Shown one piece after another: positions 1-9,123 of a stretch of 64,000 bases of DNA (its first letter is position 1; every line of letters begins with the position of its first letter). A program made the position numbers and the translations under genes. The notes under the pieces were generated by a model that worked only from the letters and a program-made list of their open reading frames with translations, searched no databases and was not told where the DNA came from. This DNA comes from Ignatzschineria larvae DSM 13226 (GTDB lineage: Bacteria; Pseudomonadota; Gammaproteobacteria; Cardiobacteriales; Wohlfahrtiimonadaceae): NCBI RefSeq assembly GCF_038500265.1, contig NZ_CP150637.1:253001-317000 (forward strand), in the 5' to 3' direction.

Positions 1-229
1 TGTAAAACTTCACAGCGCTGAAGCTTCAAAATAAAAATCTAGTTAGAGTATCTGTAATGATTGAGAAATTAATATAGATACTCTTTATTAGATTTTAAAA
101 CATAGTGTAAAAAAAGTTGGCTATTCTTAACGCTTTTGGTATTATAGCCAGCTCATTTTATAAATAATTACTGTGTCCAATAGGATGTATCGCGTTAAAA
201 GACATATCCGTTAGGCATTGAGGAATATC
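1..229. other. Non-coding stretch upstream of rplE
   Basis: No reading frame here resembles L24 (rplX), which precedes rplE by only a few bases in most gammaproteobacteria. Two dyads are visible. One has arms at about 34-53 and 76-97, with inner block AGAGTATCT/AGATACTCT and outer block AAAATCT/AGATTTT. The other is a stem with TGGCTAT near 118 and ATAGCCA near 144. The window edge prevents deciding whether this is an insertion, an operon break or a contig end. Confidence 0.6.
34..97. repeat. Inverted repeat of unknown function upstream of rplE
   Basis: The arms AGAGTATCT (45-53) and AGATACTCT (76-84) are perfect complements. They are extended outward by AAAATCT (34-40) and AGATTTT (90-96), with a small internal mismatch and a 22-base centre. 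There is no T-run of the kind expected for an intrinsic terminator in either orientation. It could be an element end, an operator or a processing hairpin. Confidence 0.5.
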
Positions 230-772
230 ATGAAAGCAAGATTAAAGCAATATTATGATGAAGTTGTGGTTCCAAAACTCATTGAAGAGTTTGGCTACAC
301 TAATCCTATGGAAGTACCAAAAATTACCAAAATCTCATTAAATATGGGTGTTGGTGAAGCGGTTCTTGATAAGAAAGTAATGGATTTTGCAGTCGCAGAA
401 ATGACTGCTATTTCAGGTCAACAAGCACAAGTAACGTTGTCTAGAAAGTCTGTTGCAGGTTTCAAAATCCGTGATGGTTGGCCTGTAGGTTGTCGTGTAA
501 CACTTCGTCGTACAACAATGTATGAGTTTTTAGATCGTTTGATCAATATCTCTTTACCACGCGTAAGAGATTTCCGTGGTGTGAGCGCTCGTTCTTTTGA
601 TGGTCGCGGTAACTATAACTTTGGTATTAAAGAACAGATCGTTTTCCCTGAAATCGAATATGAAAAAGTTGATGCAGTACGTGGTATGGATATTAGTATC
701 GCGACGACAGCAAAAACTGATAAAGAAGCAAAAGCGCTTCTCAGTGCTTTCAACTTCCCATTTCGTAATTAA
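230..772 (+). CDS. rplE: 50S ribosomal protein L5
   Basis: L5 binds 5S rRNA in the central protuberance of the large subunit. The 180-residue product matches the usual length (179 in E. coli) and carries the family block [13 protein letters not shown] near residue 35 and the RVRDFRG region in the middle. The ATG at 230 is chosen over an upstream in-frame TTG at 218, because AGGA at 221-224 is well spaced for it and the protein then begins [11 protein letters not shown], as in the family. It is the first gene of the block here and is followed 17 bp later by rpsN. The expected upstream neighbour rplX is not visible. Confidence 0.97.
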   Translation: MKARLKQYYDEVVVPKLIEEFGYTNPMEVPKITKISLNMGVGEAVLDKKVMDFAVAEMTAISGQQAQVTLSRKSVAGFKIRDGWPVGCRVTLRRTTMYEFLDRLINISLPRVRDFRGVSARSFDGRGNYNFGIKEQIVFPEIEYEKVDAVRGMDISIATTAKTDKEAKALLSAFNFPFRN

Positions 773-789
773 TTATAAAGCAGGATATT

Positions 790-1095
790 ATGGCTAAAGT
801 ATCAATGGTTAATCGCGAGAAAAAGCGTGCAAAATTAGTTGCAAAATACGCTGCAAAACGCGAAGAATTAAAGAAAATTATTATTAGTACAGATGCTACA
901 GCAGAAGAGAAAGAGACTGCAGTAGTAGCATTACAGAAGTTACCAAGAGATTCCTCTCCATCTAGACGTCGCAGACGTTGTAGCATTACTGGTAGACCTC
1001 ATGGTGTTTATCGCAAGTTTGGTCTTGGTCGTAACAAGTTAAGAGAAATCACTATGCGTGGTGATATTCCTGGCTTAAGAAAATCTAGTTGGTAG
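790..1095 (+). CDS. rpsN: 30S ribosomal protein S14
   Basis: S14 is a late-assembling protein of the 30S head. The product is 101 residues, the length of the zinc-independent (C-minus) form. It has the C-terminal signature [20 protein letters not shown] and the ending GLRKSSW typical of proteobacterial S14. It contains no CxxC pairs, so zinc-binding S14 is excluded. It is in the spc operon between rplE and rpsH, and the ribosome binding site of rpsH lies just before its stop. Confidence 0.97.
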   Translation: MAKVSMVNREKKRAKLVAKYAAKREELKKIIISTDATAEEKETAVVALQKLPRDSSPSRRRRRCSITGRPHGVYRKFGLGRNKLREITMRGDIPGLRKSSW

Positions 1096-1106
1096 GAGAA
1101 TTATTA

Positions 1107-1505
1107 ATGAGTATGCACGATCCTATTTCAGATATGTTGACTCGCATTCGGAATGCGCAAATATCTGAAAAAACAGAAGTAGAGATTCCGTTCTCTAACT
1201 TAAAAAAATCTATTGCAAACGTACTTCTTGAAGAAGGTTACATTGCTAATATCAAAACAACTGGTGAAAAAGTATCTGATAAGAAACTTGTTCTTGAGTT
1301 GAAATATTATCAAGGCAGACCCGTTATTGAGCGTATCGAAAGAGTTAGTAAGCCAAGTCTTCGTGTTTATCGTGATAAACACGGTCTTCCACAGATTTTA
1401 GGTGGCTTAGGGATTGCTATTGTTTCAACTTCACAAGGTATGATGACTGACCATAAAGCGAGATCTTTGTCGCTTGGTGGTGAAGTGATCTGCGTTGTTG
1501 CTTAA
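1107..1505 (+). CDS. rpsH: 30S ribosomal protein S8
   Basis: S8 binds the central domain of 16S rRNA and in E. coli is also the translational repressor of the spc operon. The product is 132 residues (130 in E. coli) and begins [18 protein letters not shown], a close family match, with the C-terminal [11 protein letters not shown]. The start at 1107 is preferred because GGAG at 1095-1098 is 8 bases upstream. The longer frame from 1089 would overlap rpsN and has no binding site. Whether S8 autoregulation survives here is unclear, because the usual target region before rplE looks rearranged. Confidence 0.97.
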   Translation: MSMHDPISDMLTRIRNAQISEKTEVEIPFSNLKKSIANVLLEEGYIANIKTTGEKVSDKKLVLELKYYQGRPVIERIERVSKPSLRVYRDKHGLPQILGGLGIAIVSTSQGMMTDHKARSLSLGGEVICVVA

Positions 1506-1518
1506 TTAGGGGGTTCGG

Positions 1519-2055
1519 ATGTCACGTGTAGCTAAGCAGATTATTACTGTGCCAGCGGGTGTTGAAGTCACAATCTCTGGTAATAACGTAAAAGCAAAAG
1601 GTCCTAAAGGTGAGCATGATTTACAATTGCATTCATCTGTAGGAATTAAACAAGAAGGGAATGAATTAGAAATCGTTCCAGATTTAGTGCAAAGCAAAGG
1701 TAGTTATGCTATTGCCGGTACTATGCGTTCGTTAGTAAACAATTTAGTAGTAGGTGTATCTCAAGGATTTGAGAGAAAACTTATTCTTAATGGTGTTGGT
1801 TACAGAGCGCAAGCACAAGGTTCAACGCTTAACCTTACTCTTGGTTTCTCTCATCCTATCGCTCACACTATGCCTGAAGGTGTAACTTGTGAGACACCTA
1901 CACAAACTGAAATTGTGATCAAAGGTGTTGACAAACAAGCCGTGGGTCAAGTTGCAGCTAAAATCAGAGCGTATCGTCCACCAGAGCCTTATAAAGGTAA
2001 GGGTGTTCGTTACTCGGATGAAGTTGTTTCATTGAAAGAAGTTAAGAAAAAATAG
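1519..2055 (+). CDS. rplF: 50S ribosomal protein L6
   Basis: L6 lies near the factor-binding site of the large subunit and contacts the sarcin-ricin loop. The 178-residue product has the normal length. It shows the two-repeat architecture, with the first block around [20 protein letters not shown] and the C-terminal signature [16 protein letters not shown] near residue 153. It is 13 bp after rpsH and directly abuts the start region of rplR, consistent with translational coupling in the spc operon. Confidence 0.97.
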   Translation: MSRVAKQIITVPAGVEVTISGNNVKAKGPKGEHDLQLHSSVGIKQEGNELEIVPDLVQSKGSYAIAGTMRSLVNNLVVGVSQGFERKLILNGVGYRAQAQGSTLNLTLGFSHPIAHTMPEGVTCETPTQTEIVIKGVDKQAVGQVAAKIRAYRPPEPYKGKGVRYSDEVVSLKEVKKK

Positions 2056-2064
2056 GTGAGAACA

Positions 2065-2418
2065 ATGAAAAAAAGAGATGCAAGATACAGAAGAAGCCTT
2101 AAGGCTCGTATCAAAATGAGAGAGTTAAAGGTTGATCGTTTAACTGTTCATAGAACTCCAAGACATATCTATGCGCAAATTATTAGTGGCGTTGAGAACA
2201 AGGTTTTAGTTGCAAGTTCAACCTTACTTGCTGATGTTAAATCACAAGTTAAAGGCACTGGTAATGTTGATGCAGCAATTGCTGTGGGTAAAGATATTGC
2301 AGCAAAAGCGCAAGCAGCTGGTATCAAAAATGTTGCTTTTGATCGTTCTGGGTTTAAGTATCATGGCCGCGTTAAAGCTCTAGCAGATGCAGCTAGAGAA
2401 GCTGGATTAGAGTTTTAA
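2065..2418 (+). CDS. rplR: 50S ribosomal protein L18
   Basis: L18 binds 5S rRNA together with L5 and L25. Starting at the ATG at 2065 the protein is 117 residues, the E. coli length. The motif [11 protein letters not shown] near residue 27 and the C-terminal [20 protein letters not shown] identify it. AGGTGA at 2054-2059, overlapping the rplF stop, is a good ribosome binding site for this ATG. The in-frame GTG at 2056 has none. Confidence 0.97.
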   Translation: MKKRDARYRRSLKARIKMRELKVDRLTVHRTPRHIYAQIISGVENKVLVASSTLLADVKSQVKGTGNVDAAIAVGKDIAAKAQAAGIKNVAFDRSGFKYHGRVKALADAAREAGLEF

Positions 2419-2433
2419 TAAGGAAGGAAATAG

Positions 2434-2952
2434 ATGACTACAAAAGTTGAAAATCAAAATGTAGCTGTAGCAAGTGATGGCTATCAAGAGAAACTTGTAA
2501 CTGTTAATCGAGTTTCTAAAACAGTAAAAGGTGGTAGACAATTTTCTTTTGCTGCTCTAACTGTTGTTGGTGATGGTAATGGTAAAGTAGGTTACGGATA
2601 TGCGAAAGCAAAAGAAGTGCCTGTTGCTATCAAGAAATCAATTGAACAAGCAAAAAGAAATATTAAAAATGTTTCACTTAATGGTGGTACATTGCAATAT
2701 TCTGTAACTGGTACACATAATGCGGCTCGTGTTTACATGCAACCAGCATCAGAAGGTACAGGGGTAATTGCCGGTGGTGCGATGCGTGCAGTATTTGAAG
2801 TTGCAGGTGTAAAAGATGTACTTGCAAAATGTCAAAACTCTCGTAATCCTGTGAACGTTGTTCAAGCAACAATCAAAGGATTAAGCGCGATGTTAACACC
2901 TGAAGAGATTGCCGCTAAACGTGGTAAAACTGTCGAAGAGATCAGAGGGTAA
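2434..2952 (+). CDS. rpsE: 30S ribosomal protein S5
   Basis: S5 sits at the mRNA entry and is involved in decoding fidelity. The 172 residues are close to the E. coli length. The N-terminal dsRNA-binding region has the signature block [20 protein letters not shown] near residue 25, followed by [18 protein letters not shown]. The C-terminal half carries [16 protein letters not shown] strong AAGGAAGG lies before the ATG. It is followed after 3 bp by rpmD. Confidence 0.97.
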   Translation: MTTKVENQNVAVASDGYQEKLVTVNRVSKTVKGGRQFSFAALTVVGDGNGKVGYGYAKAKEVPVAIKKSIEQAKRNIKNVSLNGGTLQYSVTGTHNAARVYMQPASEGTGVIAGGAMRAVFEVAGVKDVLAKCQNSRNPVNVVQATIKGLSAMLTPEEIAAKRGKTVEEIRG

Positions 2953-2955
2953 GTT

Positions 2956-3138
2956 ATGACGCAGAAAACGATTAAAGTCACTCTTGTAAAGAGCACTAAT
3001 AGTCGCTTACAATCACATCGTGATTGTGTTAGAGGCTTAGGTTTAAGACGTCTTCATCATACAGTTGAGGTGTTAAATACACCTGAAAATATGGGGATGA
3101 TTAACAAAGTAGCTTACTTGCTTAAAGTAGAACAGTAG
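2956..3138 (+). CDS. rpmD: 50S ribosomal protein L30
   Basis: L30 is a small, non-universal large-subunit protein. The product is 60 residues, which is typical. The pattern [11 protein letters not shown], then [22 protein letters not shown], then the hydrophobic end [12 protein letters not shown] is the family fold. It lies between rpsE (3 bp upstream) and rplO (14 bp downstream), exactly where L30 is expected in a gammaproteobacterial spc operon. Confidence 0.96.
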   Translation: MTQKTIKVTLVKSTNSRLQSHRDCVRGLGLRRLHHTVEVLNTPENMGMINKVAYLLKVEQ

Positions 3139-3152
3139 GGATTGGTATAACA

Positions 3153-3587
3153 ATGAAATTAAATACATTAAAACCTGCATTTGGAAGTAAGACTAATAGA
3201 CGCCGTGTAGGTCGTGGTTGTGGTTCTGGCCTCGGCAAAACAGCAGGTCGCGGTCATAAAGGTCAACATTCTAGATCAGGTGGATATCACAAAGTTGGGT
3301 TTGAGGGAGGTCAACAACCTCTACAAAGAAGATTGCCAAAAGTGGGTTTTAACTCTAGAATTGGTCTTGTTACAGTTGAAGTGCCTTTATCAGCACTTAA
3401 CAAAGTAGCGGGCAATGAAGTCACTTTTGCATCATTGATTGAAAGCAATCTAATCTCAGCAAAATATACTCGTGCTAAAGTTATGCTTTCAGGTGAAATT
3501 AATAAAGCAATCACTTTGAAAGGTATTAGTGTTACTAAAGGGGCAAAGGCTGCAATTGAAGCGGCTGGTGGCTCTGTCGAAGAGTAA
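3153..3587 (+). CDS. rplO: 50S ribosomal protein L15
   Basis: L15 is an early assembly protein of the 50S subunit with a long basic extension. The 144-residue product matches the family length. It has the glycine-rich N-terminal block [19 protein letters not shown], then [15 protein letters not shown], and a globular C-terminal domain ending [13 protein letters not shown]. The stop is only 2 bp before the secY start, which suggests translational coupling. Confidence 0.97.
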   Translation: MKLNTLKPAFGSKTNRRRVGRGCGSGLGKTAGRGHKGQHSRSGGYHKVGFEGGQQPLQRRLPKVGFNSRIGLVTVEVPLSALNKVAGNEVTFASLIESNLISAKYTRAKVMLSGEINKAITLKGISVTKGAKAAIEAAGGSVEE

Positions 3588-3589
3588 GT

Positions 3590-5014
3590 ATGCAAAAAAA
3601 TCAAATAGGGGCTAATAACCTCGGACGTTTTTCGGGACTCTTGTCAAGACTATGGTTTTTAGTCTTGGCATTAGTTGTTTATAGAATTGGTGTCTATATT
3701 ACATTGCCTGGTATTGATGCTGTAACATTATCACAAGTGATGGAGCAGCAAGGTCAGCAAGGTGGTATATCTGCAATGATTAATCTCTTCTCGGGTGGTG
3801 CATTCGAGAAAATGTCGGTCTTTATGTTAGGTGTTATGCCTTATATTACAGCATCGATTGTAATTCAATTGCTATCAGTGGTGTATTCACCATTAGAGCA
3901 GTTGAAGAAAGAAGGGGAAGCAGGTCGTCGTAAAATGACGCAGTACACTCGCTATATGACGATTGCATTTGGTTTAGTACAAGGGATTGTCTACTCCATT
4001 GCGATTATGAACGGTGGGTTTGTAAATGCTGAACTCGTTGTTATTCCGCCGGTTCTTTTTGTTTCTCTCTCTACTTTAACGCTTGTCACAGGAACAATGT
4101 TCTTGGTATGGCTAGGAGAGCAGATCACAGAAAGAGGGATTGGTAATGGTATTTCAATGATCATCTTTGCAAGTATCCTTATGGGTATTCCTTCGTCGGT
4201 TGCTTTCCTATTTGAAACTGCTACCACCCAAGGTGGTGCAATGTGGTTACTCCTTGTTGTGCTTTTCTTACTAGTTTTTGCTGTTATTTTTGCGATTGTC
4301 TTCATCGAAAGAGGGCAACGTAGAATTACAATTCAATATGCTAGACGCCAACAGGGTAGAATGATGTCTTTGGGGAACCAAACTAATCATTTGCCATTAA
4401 AACTCAATATGTCAGGTGTAATTCCTGCAATCTTCGGTTCGGCATTCCTATCTTTTGTTTATACAATTAGTACTGGTTTAAGCAAAATTAATGTGCCTGA
4501 ATTGACTGACGCGGATACAGGGCTTTGGGGGAGCTTTAGCTATTATGTATCCTTGACACTTAATAAGCTCGGATTTTATGGAGTAAAATACTTCTTACCT
4601 GGACAACCTGCGTATATGATTTTATTCGCAGCGCTCATCATCTTCTTCTGTTTCTTCTATACGGCTCTTCAGTTTAATTCTAAAGAAACCGCAGAAAATC
4701 TTAAGAAAAATGGTGGATTTATTCCCGGGATTAGACCAGGCATTCATACATCGCAATATTTAGATAGAGTATTAACACGTATTACATTGTGGGGATCTCT
4801 CTATATTACGATTATCTGTTTATTGCCTGAACTATTTAACGGTATCAGTCCTGTGCAGATGTATTTCGGTGGTACTTCTATTCTGATCGCAGTCGTTGTG
4901 GTTATGGATTTAGTAACACAAATTCAAGCATTGTTAATGTCTCAACAGTATGAGTCTTTAATGAAAAAAGCCAACATTAGTTCAGCATTGAATGGTACCC
5001 CACCAAACTTTTAA
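3590..5014 (+). CDS. secY: Preprotein translocase subunit SecY
   Basis: SecY is the pore subunit of the inner-membrane Sec translocon, working with SecE, SecG and SecA. At 474 residues it is slightly longer than E. coli SecY (443). Ten hydrophobic helices can be followed. Family signatures are LFSGGAFEKMSVFMLGVMPYI near residue 62, the cytoplasmic loop GEAGRRKMTQYTRY, and the C-terminal GFIPGIRPG followed by YLDRVLTRITLWG. It is the last large gene of the spc operon and is followed by rpmJ, the classical order. Confidence 0.98.
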   Translation: MQKNQIGANNLGRFSGLLSRLWFLVLALVVYRIGVYITLPGIDAVTLSQVMEQQGQQGGISAMINLFSGGAFEKMSVFMLGVMPYITASIVIQLLSVVYSPLEQLKKEGEAGRRKMTQYTRYMTIAFGLVQGIVYSIAIMNGGFVNAELVVIPPVLFVSLSTLTLVTGTMFLVWLGEQITERGIGNGISMIIFASILMGIPSSVAFLFETATTQGGAMWLLLVVLFLLVFAVIFAIVFIERGQRRITIQYARRQQGRMMSLGNQTNHLPLKLNMSGVIPAIFGSAFLSFVYTISTGLSKINVPELTDADTGLWGSFSYYVSLTLNKLGFYGVKYFLPGQPAYMILFAALIIFFCFFYTALQFNSKETAENLKKNGGFIPGIRPGIHTSQYLDRVLTRITLWGSLYITIICLLPELFNGISPVQMYFGGTSILIAVVVVMDLVTQIQALLMSQQYESLMKKANISSALNGTPPNF

Positions 5015-5037
5015 TAAAATTAATTGGAGTAAAATAA

Positions 5038-5151
5038 ATGAAAGTAAGAGCGTCAGTTAAGAAAATATGCCGCAAGTGTAAGATTGTAAAACGCAGTGGT
5101 GTTGTGAGAGTTATTTGCGAAGATGGTCGTCATAAGCAACGTCAAGGCTAA
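5038..5151 (+). CDS. rpmJ: 50S ribosomal protein L36
   Basis: This 37-codon gene encodes a protein starting [16 protein letters not shown] and ending [11 protein letters not shown]. It has the zinc ribbon C11, C14, C27, H32 of the zinc-containing L36 form. It lies 23 bp after secY, preceded by TTGGAG, and 68 bp before rpsM, which is its conserved place between the spc and alpha operons. The length equals the usual C-plus L36. It is short enough to be missed by automatic gene calling. Confidence 0.97.
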   Translation: MKVRASVKKICRKCKIVKRSGVVRVICEDGRHKQRQG

Positions 5152-5219
5152 TAATATTGTGTAAATTTTAATTATCAGGTAGAATGCTCTGCTTGATAGA
5201 TATTTAGGATAGGTTTTAT

Positions 5220-5573
5220 ATGGCACGTATAGCAGGTATCAATATACCAGTACAAAAGCATGTGATTATTTCACTGCAATCTATTTATGGAGTTGGGCCA
5301 ACTCGCGCTAAAGCAATTTGTGCAGCAGCAGATGTTGATCCTACAACTAAAGTTAAAGACTTAACAGATGCCCAAATCGATGCACTTCGTGCAAAGGTTG
5401 GTGAATATGTCGTAGAGGGAGACTTACGTCGTGAAGTTTCTTTAAGCATTAAGCGTTTGATGGATCTTGGTTGCTATAGAGGCATCCGCCATCGTCGTAG
5501 CTTACCTTTAAGAGGACAACGTACGAAAACTAATGCTCGTACGCGCAAAGGTCCTAGAAGACTAGTTAAATAA
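5220..5573 (+). CDS. rpsM: 30S ribosomal protein S13
   Basis: S13 is in the 30S head and forms bridges to the 50S subunit and contacts to P-site tRNA. The 117 residues match the family. It begins [15 protein letters not shown], has the helix-hairpin-helix block [13 protein letters not shown], and ends with the basic tail [20 protein letters not shown]. It opens the alpha operon (S13-S11-S4-RpoA-L17). The 68 bp before it has no obvious terminator, so read-through from the spc operon is possible. Confidence 0.97.
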   Translation: MARIAGINIPVQKHVIISLQSIYGVGPTRAKAICAAADVDPTTKVKDLTDAQIDALRAKVGEYVVEGDLRREVSLSIKRLMDLGCYRGIRHRRSLPLRGQRTKTNARTRKGPRRLVK

Positions 5574-5595
5574 TTTGTTAAGGAAATATTAAAAA

Positions 5596-5985
5596 ATGGC
5601 AAAACCTTCAGTTAAAACGCGCAAGCGTGTTAGAAGAAGTGTTGTAGATGGCATCGCACATGTACAAGCATCTTTCAACAATACAATCGTGACTATTTCT
5701 GACCGTCAAGGAAACGTACTTTCATGGGCAACAGCCGGTGGATCAGGTTTTCGTGGGTCAAGAAAATCTACGCCTTTCGCAGCGCAAGTAGCGGCAGAAA
5801 GAGCGGGAACAGTTGCACAAGAATATGGTCTTAAAAATTTGGATGTTAATATCAGTGGTCCTGGCCCTGGTCGTGACTCTGCAGTAAGAGCTCTTAATGC
5901 GATTGGCTATAAAATCACTAGTATCTCTGATGTGACACCTATTCCTCACAATGGTTGTCGTCCGCCTAAAAAGCGCAGAGTGTAA
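5596..5985 (+). CDS. rpsK: 30S ribosomal protein S11
   Basis: S11 is in the platform near the Shine-Dalgarno helix. The 129-residue product matches the E. coli length. Signatures are [19 protein letters not shown] near residue 23, [18 protein letters not shown], and the near-invariant C-terminal [17 protein letters not shown]. It lies 22 bp after rpsM and 27 bp before rpsD in the alpha operon. Confidence 0.98.
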   Translation: MAKPSVKTRKRVRRSVVDGIAHVQASFNNTIVTISDRQGNVLSWATAGGSGFRGSRKSTPFAAQVAAERAGTVAQEYGLKNLDVNISGPGPGRDSAVRALNAIGYKITSISDVTPIPHNGCRPPKKRRV

Positions 5986-6012
5986 TTCAATTTTTAAGGA
6001 GTATTATTAGTC

Positions 6013-6633
6013 ATGGCACGTTATATTGGCCCAAAATGTAAATTAGCAAGACGTGAAGGTACTGATCTTCACTTAAAATCTAGCGCACGTTCATTCGAAT
6101 CGAAATGTCATCATGACAAAGCGCCTGGTCAGCACGGTGCAAAACCAGGTCGTACATCTGACTATGGTTTGCAGTTGCGTGAAAAACAAAAGCTTAAAAG
6201 AATTTATGGTTTATTAGAAAAACAATTCCATCTTTACTATAAAGAAGCAGATAGACGTAAAGGTTCAACAGGTGAAAATCTTCTTTCGATCCTTGAGAGC
6301 CGCTTAGATAACGTCGTTTATCGTATGGGATTTGCTTCAACACGTGCGGAAGCACGCCAGCTAGTAAGTCATAACTCAATCTTAGTGAATGGTGAAAAGG
6401 TTAATATTCCTTCTTACCAATTAAAACCAACGGATACAGTCTCTATTAGAGAGCGCTCTAAAAAGCAAGCACGTATTGCTTATGCTATGGAGCTTGCTGA
6501 AGCAAATGGTCTTGTTGACTGGGTTTCAGTTGATAAAACAAAAATGGAAGGCGAGTTTAAACGTGTTCCTGAGCGTTCGGATCTACCAGCAGATATTAAC
6601 GAGTCATTAGTAGTTGAGCTGTACTCAAAATAA
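6013..6633 (+). CDS. rpsD: 30S ribosomal protein S4
   Basis: S4 is a primary 16S rRNA binder and in E. coli the translational repressor of the alpha operon. The 206 residues equal the E. coli length. The N-terminal block [19 protein letters not shown] and the S4 RNA-binding domain ([23 protein letters not shown], near residue 98) are clear. It lies directly upstream of rpoA, as in other gammaproteobacteria. Confidence 0.98.
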   Translation: MARYIGPKCKLARREGTDLHLKSSARSFESKCHHDKAPGQHGAKPGRTSDYGLQLREKQKLKRIYGLLEKQFHLYYKEADRRKGSTGENLLSILESRLDNVVYRMGFASTRAEARQLVSHNSILVNGEKVNIPSYQLKPTDTVSIRERSKKQARIAYAMELAEANGLVDWVSVDKTKMEGEFKRVPERSDLPADINESLVVELYSK

Positions 6634-6693
6634 TAAGCATATTGGTTTTATTTCGTTCCTTCTTATTATTTTAGATCAATCGGGTAAGTACAT

Positions 6694-7698
6694 ATGGCTT
6701 TAAATGAGTTGTTAACTCCACGTATTGTGGAGATCAAAACCGACGAAAATCATTTCTCTGAAATTTCGTTAGAACCTCTTGAGAGAGGGTTTGCGCATAC
6801 ACTCGGGAATGCACTTCGTCGTATTCTGCTATCTTCGATGCCAGGTGCAGCGATTACAGAATGTGAGATTGAGGGTGTTTCAAAAGAGTACTCTGCAATT
6901 CCAGGTATGCAAGAAGATGTTATTGATCTTCTGCAAAATCTCAAAGGTATTGCAATCATATTACATGATGCACCTGAAGCGTATATCACTTTAGAGAAGA
7001 AGAGTAAAGGTCCTGTTTTGGCAGGAGATTTGGAAGTTCCACATAATGTGGAAATTATCAATCCAGATCATGTCATTGCTAATTTAACTTCTAGTGGTTC
7101 GTTAAAAATGCGTCTGAAAGTAGAAAGTGGCAGAGGCTATAGCACTGCTGCTAACCGTGAAATCGAAGCTGGTGAGAGTGCATCTTCTACTTTAGGTTTA
7201 TTTCGGTTAGATACTACTTTTAGTCCAGTAAATCGTGTAAGTTATCGCGTTGAGTCAGCTCGTGTTGAACAGCGTACCGACTTAGATAAATTAGTGATTG
7301 CACTTGAAACGAATGGCACTTTAGATCCAGAGCAAGCAATTCGTAATGCCGCAACGATTTTACATGAACAGTTGAGTGTTTTTGTAGACTTGAAAGCGAT
7401 GCCTGAAGAAGAGCCTGTTCAAGAAGAGCCAGAGTTCGAGATTGATCCTACATTATTGAGACCTGTTGATGATTTAGAACTAACCGTTCGCTCTGCTAAT
7501 TGCTTGAAAGCAGAGAGTGTATATTATATTGGTGATCTAATTCAGAAAACAGAAACAGAACTACTTAAAACACCTAATCTTGGTAAAAAATCATTAACAG
7601 AGATTAAAGATGTGTTGGCTCAATATGGTTTATCATTAGGTATGACGCTAGATAATTGGCCACCACCTAATTTAGATACGACAAAACCACCAGCATAA
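6694..7698 (+). CDS. rpoA: DNA-directed RNA polymerase alpha subunit
   Basis: RpoA dimerises to nucleate RNA polymerase assembly and, through its C-terminal domain, binds UP elements and activators. At 334 residues (E. coli 329) it has an N-terminal dimerisation domain ([22 protein letters not shown] near residue 30), an acidic linker around residue 230 ([15 protein letters not shown]), and the C-terminal domain from about 250 with [33 protein letters not shown] upstream supports the ATG at 6694. It lies between rpsD and rplQ in the alpha operon. Confidence 0.98.
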   Translation: MALNELLTPRIVEIKTDENHFSEISLEPLERGFAHTLGNALRRILLSSMPGAAITECEIEGVSKEYSAIPGMQEDVIDLLQNLKGIAIILHDAPEAYITLEKKSKGPVLAGDLEVPHNVEIINPDHVIANLTSSGSLKMRLKVESGRGYSTAANREIEAGESASSTLGLFRLDTTFSPVNRVSYRVESARVEQRTDLDKLVIALETNGTLDPEQAIRNAATILHEQLSVFVDLKAMPEEEPVQEEPEFEIDPTLLRPVDDLELTVRSANCLKAESVYYIGDLIQKTETELLKTPNLGKKSLTEIKDVLAQYGLSLGMTLDNWPPPNLDTTKPPA

Positions 7699-7727
7699 TT
7701 TTAATTTATTGAATAGGAAGTATAACA

Positions 7728-8111
7728 ATGCGTCATCGTAAAGCAGGTCGTGCATTTAGTCGCACTTCAGCACATAGAAAGGCTATGTTCAAAAATATGT
7801 CAGTATCTATTCTTGAACATGAAATCATCAAAACAACTGTGCCAAAAGCAAAAGAGCTTCGTGGTATCGTTGAACCTTTAATCACTTTAGCGAAAGTAGA
7901 TACTGTTGCAAATCGCCGTAAAGCATTTGCAGCATTGAGATCTCGTGAAATGGTTCAAAAACTCTTCGAAGTTTATGGTCCTCTCTTCAAAGATCGTCAA
8001 GGTGGTTACCTTCGCATTATGAAGTGTGGTTTCCGTCCAGGAGACAATGCACCAATGGCATATATAGAGCTTGTAGATCGCCCAGCGAAAACTCAAGCTG
8101 ATGCCAGCTAA
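7728..8111 (+). CDS. rplQ: 50S ribosomal protein L17
   Basis: L17 lies near the polypeptide exit. The protein is 127 residues (E. coli 127) and starts [20 protein letters not shown], an unmistakable family start, followed by [19 protein letters not shown] and a C-terminal [10 protein letters not shown]. It is the last gene of the alpha operon and is followed 17 bp later by an intrinsic terminator. Confidence 0.98.
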   Translation: MRHRKAGRAFSRTSAHRKAMFKNMSVSILEHEIIKTTVPKAKELRGIVEPLITLAKVDTVANRRKAFAALRSREMVQKLFEVYGPLFKDRQGGYLRIMKCGFRPGDNAPMAYIELVDRPAKTQADAS

Positions 8112-8127
8112 ACCCAATATTAATTAT

Positions 8128-8157
8128 TAGCCGGTTATTTTATAGCCGGCTTTTTTA
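8128..8157 (+). terminator. Intrinsic terminator of the alpha operon
   Basis: A hairpin with AGCCGG at 8129-8134 and CCGGCT at 8146-8151 is followed directly by a run of T residues (8151-8157). It ends the ribosomal-protein block after rplQ. The ribF start lies within 20 bp downstream, so ribF probably needs its own promoter or read-through. Confidence 0.85.
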
Positions 8158-8172
8158 TTGAATGGTCAAAAT

Positions 8173-9114
8173 ATGGATTTTTTCTTTTATCGAGACGCTC
8201 AAAATACGCCGAATGTTCCGCGTGTAGTGACATTAGGGGCTTTTGATGGTGTGCATTTGGGGCACCAAAAATTATTAGCAAGATTGAATGAACTCGCATT
8301 GCGTTATCCTGATGCAAAGCGGACATTGATCACATTTGAACCTTTACCTCATGAGTTTTTCTTGGGGGATAAGGCTCCAGGGCGAATTATGTCCTTAAAA
8401 GAGAAGTTAATTTTCTTAAAAGCGCATAATGCGGTTGATGAGGTCATTATCCTACCCTTTACACATGCTGTACGGGAATGGACGCCTACGCAATTTATTC
8501 AACATTTCTTGGTAGAAACATTAGGTGTTAAGGGGATTGTGGTTGGCGATGATTTTCGTTTTGGTATTAAAGCAACCGGTTCATATCAAGATCTTTTAGA
8601 GGCATCTCGTATCTATCCTTTTGAAGTAATCAAGGAGGATTATTACTATATTGGCGATACGCGTATTTCATCAACGCTTATCCGGTCAGCGTTAGCAGAG
8701 TCTAATTTTAATCAAGCGGCGCTCTATCTTGGCAGACCTTATACGATGATTAGTCGAGTTGTCTATGGTAATCAATTGGCAAGAACATTAGGAACTGCAA
8801 CGATTAATTTACCTTTAAAACGTTTTAAACCACTCTTTACAGGTGTTTATAATGTTTATGCGACACTTTGTAAAACGGGCGAAAAGTTAAATGGAGTAGC
8901 TAATATTGGTTATAGACCAACAGTGAATGGCATTAAGCCCAATTTAGAAGTACACTTACATGATATTAACCGGAATCTATATGGCGCCGATGTGAGTGTA
9001 CAATTTTTATCAAAAATTCGTGATGAGCGTCGTTTTGAGAGTTTAGAGGCGTTAAAAGCGCAGATTCTCGCAGATGCTCAAGTTTCAAAAGATTATTTCA
9101 ATCTTCTAAAGTAG
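8173..9114 (+). CDS. ribF: Bifunctional riboflavin kinase / FAD synthetase
   Basis: RibF converts riboflavin to FMN and FMN to FAD. With the ATG at 8173 the protein is 313 residues, equal to E. coli RibF. The N-terminal nucleotidyltransferase motif LGAFDGVHLGHQKL is near residue 22 and IVVGDDFRFGIKATG is near residue 120. The flavokinase domain carries GVANIGYRPTVNG and the C-terminal LSKIRDERRFESLEALKAQI. A longer TTG start at 8158 would overlap the preceding terminator. No FMN riboswitch is visible. ileS follows 9 bp later, the common gammaproteobacterial order. Confidence 0.96.
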   Translation: MDFFFYRDAQNTPNVPRVVTLGAFDGVHLGHQKLLARLNELALRYPDAKRTLITFEPLPHEFFLGDKAPGRIMSLKEKLIFLKAHNAVDEVIILPFTHAVREWTPTQFIQHFLVETLGVKGIVVGDDFRFGIKATGSYQDLLEASRIYPFEVIKEDYYYIGDTRISSTLIRSALAESNFNQAALYLGRPYTMISRVVYGNQLARTLGTATINLPLKRFKPLFTGVYNVYATLCKTGEKLNGVANIGYRPTVNGIKPNLEVHLHDINRNLYGADVSVQFLSKIRDERRFESLEALKAQILADAQVSKDYFNLLK

Positions 9115-9123
9115 GATGTGAAC

